Source of the DNA: Chitinophaga pollutisoli
GTDB lineage: Bacteria > Bacteroidota > Bacteroidia > Chitinophagales > Chitinophagaceae
Assembly: GCF_038396755.1 (NCBI RefSeq)
Contig: NZ_CP149822.1
Span: forward strand, 1,922,001-1,986,000
Reading direction: 5' to 3'
DNA: 64,000 bases
The position numbers and the translations under genes were made by a program. The notes under the pieces are model-generated. The model made no database searches. It saw only the letters and a list, made by a program, of their open reading frames with translations, and was not told the DNA's origin. Shown one piece after another: positions 55,481-62,005 of the stretch (the stretch's first letter is position 1; the number at the start of each line of letters is the position of its first letter).

Positions 55481-56216
55481 CCTGCTGAAGAACAGGTCGA
55501 TACTCGTGTACACGCTTGTGCTGGCGGTGCTGTCGTTTACCCTGCTGGGGCTCGACGGCAACAGCGCCAAGGGGCTGCTGAGCCTGCTGAACATCACCTT
55601 GCTGTTTGTGCCGGTGATCACGACGTTGTTTTCCGCCATTTACTTCTTCAACTCGCTGGAATTCATCGAGCTGCTGTTGTCGCAGCCGGTGAAGCGGACG
55701 GGGATTCTATTATCCGAATACGCGGGGATGGCGCTGTCGCTATCCGCTGCTTTTGTGGCGGGCGTGGGCGTTCCGCTGATGATCCTGCTGCCGGTGGGCG
55801 CGTCATTCGTCCTGATTTTGTGCGGGGTGATGCTGACGTTTGTTTTCACATCGATCGGGTTGTTGATTTTCGTGCTTTCGCGCGACAAGACCCGCGGGAT
55901 CGGCGCGGCGATCATTGTGTCGCTGTTCTTTACTTTACTGTTTGACGGTTTGATGATGGCCTTCATTTTCGCCTTCAGCGAATACCCGATCGATAAGGCC
56001 GTGGTGGCGATGATCGGGTTGAACCCGGTGGACCTGGCGCGGATACTGATGCTGTTGCAACTGGATGTGGCGGTGCTGATGGGATATTCGGGGGCTTTGT
56101 TCAAGGAGTTCCTGGGCTCTTCCTCCGGCAGCATCTTCGCGGTGGGCTGCATGCTGATCTGGATCGTGGCGCCGTTGTTGCTGGCGTTGCGGATTTTTAA
56201 GAAGAAAGACCTGTAA
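55449..56216 (+). CDS. nosY: NosY membrane permease subunit
   Basis: Six hydrophobic segments (ILVYTLVLAVLSFTLLGL, LLNITLLFVPVITTLFSAIY, LIFVLSR..., IIVSLFFTLLFDGLMMAFIF, CMLIWIVAPLLLAL), ABC-2 type permease of the NosDFY complex. Overlaps the end of nosF by 32 bases. 255 residues. Ends 9 bases from the convergent rrf2 gene. Confidence 0.94.
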   Translation: MLTVSKYVFLDLLKNRSILVYTLVLAVLSFTLLGLDGNSAKGLLSLLNITLLFVPVITTLFSAIYFFNSLEFIELLLSQPVKRTGILLSEYAGMALSLSAAFVAGVGVPLMILLPVGASFVLILCGVMLTFVFTSIGLLIFVLSRDKTRGIGAAIIVSLFFTLLFDGLMMAFIFAFSEYPIDKAVVAMIGLNPVDLARILMLLQLDVAVLMGYSGALFKEFLGSSSGSIFAVGCMLIWIVAPLLLALRIFKKKDL

Positions 56217-56225
56217 GTTGATGGT

Positions 56226-56678
56226 TCACTTCTTTTTAACGAGCCGGTTGTTGATGACGATTTTTCCTTTCCGCGTTTCTTCGGCGAGGTCGTGGATCGT
56301 GGTTTTCTCGAACATTTGCCGGAGCTGGGCTTTGATGGTGCGGTATTGTTCGTGCATGGGGCAGGGCCGGGTTTCGGAGCATTCTTTCAATCCGAGCACG
56401 CATTTGGTGAGGACGCCGTTTTCCCCGACCGCTTCGAGCACGGCGCGGACGGGGAGCTTCCGGGCGGCTTCGGTGAGGTAGAAGCCTCCGTTGGGGCCGC
56501 GCACGGAGCTGACAACATTGTTGTTTTTGGTGAGCAGCTGGAGGATCTTGGCGGTGAAGGATTGCGGCGAATCGATCGCCGTGGCGATTTCGTCTATTCC
56601 GAGCTTATTGTCTTCCGAGCCTTTCAACGCAATGTAGATAGTGGCACGGAGCGCATATTCCGCAGATTTGGACAGCAT
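56226..56678 (-). CDS. Rrf2-family Fe-S transcription regulator (NsrR/IscR-like)
   Basis: Winged-helix N-terminal domain (SKSAEYALRATIYIALKG, SPQSFTAKILQLLTKNN, SVRGPNGGFYL). Three Cys (C93-X6-C100-X5-C106) are placed as in NsrR and IscR to bind a [2Fe-2S] or [4Fe-4S] cluster. 150 residues. Next to nos genes and ric, so an NO sensor is likely. Cotranscribed after the QueD-type gene (28-base gap), whose promoter holds a perfect palindrome, suggesting autoregulation. Confidence 0.93.
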   Translation of the reverse strand: MLSKSAEYALRATIYIALKGSEDNKLGIDEIATAIDSPQSFTAKILQLLTKNNNVVSSVRGPNGGFYLTEAARKLPVRAVLEAVGENGVLTKCVLGLKECSETRPCPMHEQYRTIKAQLRQMFEKTTIHDLAEETRKGKIVINNRLVKKK

Positions 56679-56706
56679 AATGGCGTTCGATTTGGCTGCA
56701 AATTAA

Positions 56707-57129
56707 TCATAAAACCCATTCCGCATACGAATCCGCCGTTTCAAAGAGTTTCAGGGCGGCGAGGGTGATGCCTGCGGGGAGTTGATGGCGGAGGGCGTCG
56801 CGAATGAAGAGGAGGAGATTTTCGGCCGAGGGCTCTGCGGTCATCACCAGTACGTTTTCTTCCGAAGGCAGGTCGGGATTGGCTTGCAGGTAAGCGGAAG
56901 AAACCACCAGGGTATGGTCGAGCCGGCTCACCACGGCTTCGTTCACCATCCGCTTCAGCTCCTTGAAATCTATCAGCATACCCGGCGCGGGGAAATAGCT
57001 GTCGGGTTCCTCCGCCCTGACGGTCACATGCAGCTGGTACGAATGCCCGTGCACATGCCGGCAGGCACCGTGATAGCCATGTAATGCGTGCGCCGTCTCG
57101 AACCGGAAAATTTTAGTCACTCGTATCAT
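56707..57129 (-). CDS. 6-pyruvoyl-tetrahydropterin synthase / QueD-family protein
   Basis: T-fold zinc enzyme. Zinc His in FRFETAHAL and CRHVHGHSYQLHV; catalytic Cys in GACRH; Asp/His in SRLDHTLV; Glu in EPSAENLL and LFETADSYAEW. 140 residues. QueD makes 6-carboxytetrahydropterin for queuosine; PTPS makes tetrahydropterin. No other queuosine gene is near, and the link with rrf2 suggests a stress-related pterin role. First gene of the queD-rrf2 unit. Confidence 0.88.
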   Translation of the reverse strand: MIRVTKIFRFETAHALHGYHGACRHVHGHSYQLHVTVRAEEPDSYFPAPGMLIDFKELKRMVNEAVVSRLDHTLVVSSAYLQANPDLPSEENVLVMTAEPSAENLLLFIRDALRHQLPAGITLAALKLFETADSYAEWVL

Positions 57130-57146
57130 CTAATTTTTAATTTTCG

Positions 57147-57154
57147 CAAAGATA
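57147..57154 (-). promoter_or_regulatory. -7 element of the queD-rrf2 promoter
   Basis: TATCTTTG on the minus strand, 18 bases before the ATG; its spacer is covered by the palindrome at 57158-57181. Confidence 0.6.
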
Positions 57155-57157
57155 CTA

Positions 57158-57181
57158 AATAAGGATATTTTTATCCTTATT
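57158..57181. promoter_or_regulatory. Perfect palindromic operator between queD-rrf2 and the 594-residue gene
   Basis: AATAAGGAT-ATTTTT-ATCCTTATT, 9-bp exact arms. It overlaps the minus promoter and lies directly before TACCTTTA (57187-57194), a -7-like box of the + strand gene, so one bound repressor could silence both directions. Motif shared with two sites at ric. Confidence 0.75.
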
Positions 57182-57274
57182 TTAAATACCTTTACATCGC
57201 CAACCGAGGCAATCAATTTTCAGCAGCATACGCCAACTTTCCAGCGCGCTGCCCTACCTACTCAATCCGAAAAT

Positions 57275-59059
57275 ATGGTGCACGAATTTCACATCCCTGT
57301 CATGGGGCTGGCTTACACGATCGACAGTCCGGTTAAAGTGGCCCGCTTCGGCATTAGTTCCGTCATTTCCATCATTGAAGACCGCCTGATCGAGATGATG
57401 CGAAAGCATTACTACACCGAGCGCAACGAGCCTTACGAACCGATTTCCTCCAAGGAAGAAGATTACCGCGCCCGGCGCATCACCGATTACCTCAACCTCG
57501 TGAACCGCATCGTGCAGGAGCAGGTCGAAAAGCTGCGGACAGCGGCGTTCGAGAAGGGTTCCGAAATCGTGAAATACTTCGAGATGCTGCCCGACAACAG
57601 CAACGTCAAACTGCTGTATAACCAGTTCAACGCCGCCACCCGCACAGAAGCGCGCGCGGCGCTCGAAGCGAAGTTGCGGAGCCTCATCACACCGGGGGCG
57701 ATCGACGTCAACATCATGACCAAAACCGACAAGAATAATTACGGCGCCGACGGGCAACCGATCGAAGACGGGTCAGACGCAGTGGCGGCGCTGAGAGGCT
57801 ATGCCAACAGCGACCTCGTCGGTTCCTCCATCGTTTTTTCCGCGGGCATGAATCCCCGGCTCTACAGTTACCTGGAAAAATGCCGGCAATTTGATGCGGA
57901 CGCCAATGGCGTCATGCAAAAGAAAGTGATCGTGAAAGTGAGCGATTACCGGTCGGCCCTCATCCAGGGGAAATTCCTGGCCAAGAAGGGCATCTGGGTG
58001 AGCGAGTTCCGCATCGAATCGGGGCTGAACTGCGGCGGGCATGCTTTCGCGACAGACGGTATTTTGATGGGGCCCATCCTCGAAGATTTCCGCACTGGCA
58101 AAGCCGAACTTACGGCCGCGCTGTTCCAGCTGTATGCCGATGCGCTCGGCAAACGGGGCGCCCATGTTCCCGGCGAGCCTCCGCCCATGCTCGTCACCGC
58201 ACAAGGCGGTATCGGCAGTCACGACGAGCACCAGATGCTGCGGGAGTATTACCAGTTATCAACGACAGGTTGGGGAACGCCATTCCTGCTCGTTCCTGAA
58301 GCCACCACGGTAGACGCGGACACCCTCGGCCACCTGGCCAGGGCCAAGTCAGACGATGTGGCCCTCAGCCACTCCTCCCCCATGGGCGTGCGTTTCCATT
58401 ACCTCAAAGGCCTCAGCGGCGAAGCGGAGCGCCTGCGCCGCTTCGAGGAAGGCAAGCCGGGCAGCCCCTGCACGGAGAAGCACCTGTCTTTCAACACCGA
58501 ATTCACCGAACGGCCTATTTGCACCGCTTCCATCCAATATCAGCGCCTGAAAATCGACCAGCTGCAAAAAGCGCAGCTTCCGGAAAACGAGTACCAGGCG
58601 CAGCTGAAGCTGGTCCTGGACAAGGAATGCCTTTGCACAGGGCTGAGCAACTCCGCGGCGGCTTTGTACAATACGACCCTCGTTAAAAACCAATCCGCCA
58701 TTACGATATGCCCCGGGCCCAACATTGCTTTCTTTAACCGGGAAGCCTCGTTGCAGGAGATGTGCGACCATATTTACGGGCGCGGAGACCTCTTGTCCGG
58801 AACCGAGCGTCCGCATATGTTCATCAACGAACTGCGGTTGTACATCGCTTACCTGGCGGAGCAACTGCAGCAATGCACCGGCGACAAGATGATGAAGCAG
58901 CTGGAAGTTTTCCGGGAGAACCTGGGGAAAGGGATCGCCTATTACCGGCAGCTCCATGAGGCGGGCATCATCCCGGACGCCCGGTTTGGCCAACTTTTAC
59001 ACGAATCAGAATCACAGATAGAGGCGCTGAAAGACGTAGCGTGCGTTACTACCCAATGA
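57275..59059 (+). CDS. Large conserved-looking protein of unknown function under the Rrf2-linked operator
   Basis: 594 residues, no signal peptide. It begins HEFHIPVMGLAYTIDSPVKV, suggesting a TIM-barrel-like start. Distinct motifs: FRIESGLNCGGHAFATDG, LVTAQGGIGSHDEHQMLREY, KECLCTGLSN and ITICPGPNIAFFN. Several well-spaced Cys could bind a metal or cluster. GGHAF..G and AQGGIG recall flavin TIM barrels of the nitronate monooxygenase or glutamate synthase type, but I cannot assign a family. Position opposite queD-rrf2 at a shared palindrome suggests a nitrosative-stress function. Confidence 0.85.
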   Translation: MVHEFHIPVMGLAYTIDSPVKVARFGISSVISIIEDRLIEMMRKHYYTERNEPYEPISSKEEDYRARRITDYLNLVNRIVQEQVEKLRTAAFEKGSEIVKYFEMLPDNSNVKLLYNQFNAATRTEARAALEAKLRSLITPGAIDVNIMTKTDKNNYGADGQPIEDGSDAVAALRGYANSDLVGSSIVFSAGMNPRLYSYLEKCRQFDADANGVMQKKVIVKVSDYRSALIQGKFLAKKGIWVSEFRIESGLNCGGHAFATDGILMGPILEDFRTGKAELTAALFQLYADALGKRGAHVPGEPPPMLVTAQGGIGSHDEHQMLREYYQLSTTGWGTPFLLVPEATTVDADTLGHLARAKSDDVALSHSSPMGVRFHYLKGLSGEAERLRRFEEGKPGSPCTEKHLSFNTEFTERPICTASIQYQRLKIDQLQKAQLPENEYQAQLKLVLDKECLCTGLSNSAAALYNTTLVKNQSAITICPGPNIAFFNREASLQEMCDHIYGRGDLLSGTERPHMFINELRLYIAYLAEQLQQCTGDKMMKQLEVFRENLGKGIAYYRQLHEAGIIPDARFGQLLHESESQIEALKDVACVTTQ

Positions 59060-59093
59060 CTACCTGTCCTATGATCCCATACCTAAAACAAAA

Positions 59094-59122
59094 GGCCTTG
59101 CCGCATCTGCGGCAAGGCTTTG
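59094..59122 (+). terminator. Terminator of the 594-residue gene
   Basis: GCCTTGCCGC / GCGGCAAGGC stem followed by a short T-rich run, 35 bases after the stop. Confidence 0.8.
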
Positions 59123-59151
59123 CTTCTAGCAGCAAATTCAAACAGTGGATC

Positions 59152-59283
59152 TTATAAAAGGCTTTCGAGGAACAGGTCTATTTCGGTTAAAGTTTCATCT
59201 GTGTTGCCGCTGAAGCCGGTAAAGGCATAACGGACATTCCCTTCTTTGTCGATAATGAATTTCGCGGGAATGCCTTTTACCCA
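59152..59283 (-). pseudogene. C-terminal remnant of a TlpA/thioredoxin-like protein
   Basis: Reads WVKGIPAKFIIDKEGNVRYA then FTGFSGNTDETLTEIDLFLE to a stop at 59152. The V.GIPaKFIIDkeG pattern is the end of TlpA-family thiol-disulfide oxidoreductases (cis-Pro loop). The CxxC half is absent: sequence above 59283 stays open but is not thioredoxin-like. A decayed fragment. Confidence 0.65.
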
Positions 59284-59404
59284 ACCCCCATTCCCGCATC
59301 CCGCACCGGAAAACTGCCGGTTCAGGCCAGATGGGGCCGAAATCCGGATTCCCTGACGGAACTTTCGGCCCGCATTCCTGTATTGTTAATCTGACGAACG
59401 AAAT

Positions 59405-59926
59405 ATGCAAAACGAAAAAATCACCGTCCGCAATGCCCGTACCACCGAAGTTTCCGCCATCGGGCAACTCATGATCCAGGTATATTCCGCACTGGAAGGC
59501 TTTCCCGGCATCTCCGAACAACCCGCGTACTACGCCATGCTGGCCAATGTGGGCGAGCTCGCTTCGCGCCCCGGGGCGGAGCTGATCGTTGCGCTCAGCG
59601 GCGAACGCCTCGCCGGGGCCGTCGTGTATTTCAACGACATCCAGTTTTATGGCTCGGGTGGCACGGCTACACAAGAGAAAGAAGCCGCCGGGTTCAGGCT
59701 GCTGGCCGTTCACCCGAACTTCCGGAAACAAGGCATCGGAAGGCTGCTGGCGGAAACCTGTATTGCCCGGGCACGCCAGGCGCGCCGGAACCAGGTCATC
59801 ATCCATTCCACCCGCTCGATGCGCACGGCCTGGGGCATGTACCAGCGAATGGGGTTCCTCCGGTCGGAGGATCTCGATTTTCTCCAGGGCGAACTGCCCG
59901 TATTCGGCTTCCGGCTGCCATTGTAA
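59405..59926 (+). CDS. GNAT-family N-acetyltransferase
   Basis: Acetyl-CoA-dependent acyltransferase of unknown substrate. Motif A FRLLAVHPNFRKQGIGRLLA (pyrophosphate loop RKQGIG), then STRSMRTAWGMYQRMGFLR. 173 residues. Stands alone; the stop is directly followed by the convergent small gene. Confidence 0.9.
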   Translation: MQNEKITVRNARTTEVSAIGQLMIQVYSALEGFPGISEQPAYYAMLANVGELASRPGAELIVALSGERLAGAVVYFNDIQFYGSGGTATQEKEAAGFRLLAVHPNFRKQGIGRLLAETCIARARQARRNQVIIHSTRSMRTAWGMYQRMGFLRSEDLDFLQGELPVFGFRLPL

Positions 59927-60228
59927 TCAGCGGAAAAGCGCCTCCGGCACCACATCCCCTATCTTCTCCATATCGCCCGTATCGAAATTGCAAAGGAGTA
60001 TAAGATATGCCGCCCGGCCTATTTCGAATCCCCCGGGCGCTTCAGCGGGCGTATACAACTCCCGCACCAAAGCCGGGCGCAGCAGCGAACCATTATACAG
60101 TGCGATAGCGCAATTCTCAAACAAGGGGGCATCATTGTATGGCGTATCCTGTACAGTCCGATTCCAGCTTAATGCTGTTTTTCCGATACAATTTTATCCG
60201 CTTTGCGCGGTCTTGTTGGCTCAGGCAT
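59927..60228 (-). pseudogene. Small unknown gene interrupted by a one-base frameshift
   Basis: ATG 60228 reads MPEPTRPRKADKIVSEK and then hits a stop. One extra base in the T5 run (60178-60182, A5 on the coding strand) joins it to TALSWNRTVQDTPYNDAPLF and then YNGSLLRPALVRELYTPAEA ... VVPEALFR, giving a continuous 100-residue protein. No family recognised. Same error type as in clpC and rhomboid, so the intact gene may exist in the organism. Confidence 0.5.
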
Positions 60229-60364
60229 GCGAATCCAGCGGCAATATTTCTGATGAATATTTACTAATATTGACCCGGTTATTTCAGATCAATACACATT
60301 TTCCGGATTGAAAGACTGGCAATTCCACCGTTAAGAATATAACCGAGCGATTATAATGGCTGAA

Positions 60365-60372
60365 TAATTTTG
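60365..60372 (+). promoter_or_regulatory. -7 element of the ECF sigma gene promoter
   Basis: TAATTTTG ending 7 bases before the ATG at 60380, so the transcript would be nearly leaderless. Confidence 0.6.
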
Positions 60373-60379
60373 CTTTGAC

Positions 60380-60964
60380 ATGGATCGTAGTGAGAACCAA
60401 CAATGGCCCGACTGGATCCGACGGCTGCAACGGGGCGACGAGTCGGTGCTCCGGGAACTGCTGACCGCACTCGGGCCCAGGTTGCTGGGTTATTGTAAAA
60501 AGAAGACGGGTAGCAACGAAGACGCTGAGGAGCTGACGCTCGACATTTTCCTGAAATTCTGGCAATACCGTAACCGGCTGGACGCCGACGTAAATCCTGA
60601 AGCGTTGCTGTTTACCATCGCACGCAATCACATCTTGAATTTTATGCGGAACAGCGCTGTCCGCAAACTGGCAGCCGCATCGCCGCAGGAAGCCGATCTC
60701 CCGGAAACCGACGGCATCCTCCATAACTTCACCTATAACGAGTTGCTCCGCCAGTACCGGCAGGCGCTGGAACAGTTGGGGCATAAACAGCGCATCGTAT
60801 TTAAGATGAGCCGGGAAGAAGGACTCTCCCATCGCGAAATCGCCGAGCGGCTGGGGATATCCGTCCGCACGGTGGAAGCCCATATCCACAGCAGTTTGAA
60901 ATTCCTGCGCACCGAGCTGAAAGACGGGTTTGTGGTGATTGTTTTCTTATCCATCCTTGAATAA
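60380..60964 (+). CDS. ECF RNA polymerase sigma factor (FecI-like)
   Basis: Sigma region 2 (residues ~25-95) with NEDAEELTLDIFLKFWQYRN, and region 4 (~125-180) with LSHREIAERLGISVRTVEAH. The end FVVIVFLSILE is hydrophobic. 194 residues. Followed 74 bases later by an anti-sigma FecR gene and a SusC-type receptor with STN domain: a cell-surface signalling cassette in which the receptor reports its ligand through FecR to this sigma factor. Confidence 0.94.
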   Translation: MDRSENQQWPDWIRRLQRGDESVLRELLTALGPRLLGYCKKKTGSNEDAEELTLDIFLKFWQYRNRLDADVNPEALLFTIARNHILNFMRNSAVRKLAAASPQEADLPETDGILHNFTYNELLRQYRQALEQLGHKQRIVFKMSREEGLSHREIAERLGISVRTVEAHIHSSLKFLRTELKDGFVVIVFLSILE

Positions 60965-61038
60965 TCCCACTTTTTTTCCTATCCACTAAGTAGTCGAATC
61001 CTAATCCGTGTATATAATGGAAAGGATACAGTATTCCC

Positions 61039-61974
61039 ATGAGTAACGACCTCTCCGTGTCTTTGCAGGCACTTTATGAAAAAGTACGTGATGGTTCCGC
61101 CAGTCCGGATGAGCTTCGCCGATTCCTGGCGCTCACGGAAGCGCCGCCGGAAGAATTATTGCCTTTCCACGATTGGGAGCGTGCGCCCGAAAGCCCGTTG
61201 CCCGCACGGCTGAAAGCCAGTATTATGCAGCATGCCAGGCCGGTTCGCCCATGGGCGCACCGTTTGCTTCCTTACGGCGTGGCGGCCGCCGTATTTTTAG
61301 CCATTATGACACTGCGCACTGTTTTCTGGCCGCACGGTGATGCGCTGAAAGTACATACCGGTCAGGGTGAAATCAAAAAAATCACCTTATCGGACGGTAC
61401 GCTCGTAACCCTGAATGCCCACAGCGCTATCCGGTTTAATGAGGGCGCTGAGGAAGGGGAAAGGACGGTTTTCCTTGAGGGGCAGGCCTTCTTTGATGTG
61501 CAGCAGGACGCCGCGCGGCCGTTTGTAGTGGAAAGCGGTGGACTGCGAACTGAAGTGCTGGGCACCTCCTTTGACTTGCGGGCTTACCCGCGGGAGCGGC
61601 CATTTATTGCCGTGGTCTCGGGTAAAGTACGGGTGAAAGACGGGAACGGCGGAAGCGTAATCCTGGAACGCGGGCAGCAGGCCGTATACGACGCCGGCGC
61701 GCAACAATTTACCAGGATCCACAAAGACCCCTCGGGTATGAGCAGCTGGCAGCGTGGCATCATCAGTCTCGACCGGACGCTCCGCGACGTATGCGCCGAC
61801 ATCGAACGCTGGTATGGGGTGAAGATCATCCTGGAAACGCCCGGCATCGGGGAATACCAGCTTTCCGGCAGCCAGGAAGTCAAATCACTGGAATCCTGTC
61901 TGGATGCAATCTGTTTCATATTCCACCTTCAATATACCATCAAAGACAACACGGTTCGTATCTATAAGAATTAA
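61039..61974 (+). CDS. FecR-family anti-sigma factor
   Basis: Inner-membrane regulator. Cytoplasmic N-terminal region (~1-70, SVSLQALYEKVRDGSASPDE), one membrane helix (LLPYGVAAAVFLAIMTL), periplasmic FecR domain (~110-205, GEIKKITLSDGTLVTLNAHS, LGTSFDLRAYP) and a C-terminal DUF4974-like domain (ERWYGVKIILETPGI) that contacts the STN domain of the receptor. 311 residues. Confidence 0.95.
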   Translation: MSNDLSVSLQALYEKVRDGSASPDELRRFLALTEAPPEELLPFHDWERAPESPLPARLKASIMQHARPVRPWAHRLLPYGVAAAVFLAIMTLRTVFWPHGDALKVHTGQGEIKKITLSDGTLVTLNAHSAIRFNEGAEEGERTVFLEGQAFFDVQQDAARPFVVESGGLRTEVLGTSFDLRAYPRERPFIAVVSGKVRVKDGNGGSVILERGQQAVYDAGAQQFTRIHKDPSGMSSWQRGIISLDRTLRDVCADIERWYGVKIILETPGIGEYQLSGSQEVKSLESCLDAICFIFHLQYTIKDNTVRIYKN

Positions 61975-62005
61975 CTAAGCTCTACACGTTCAAAACAAAT
62001 CAAAG

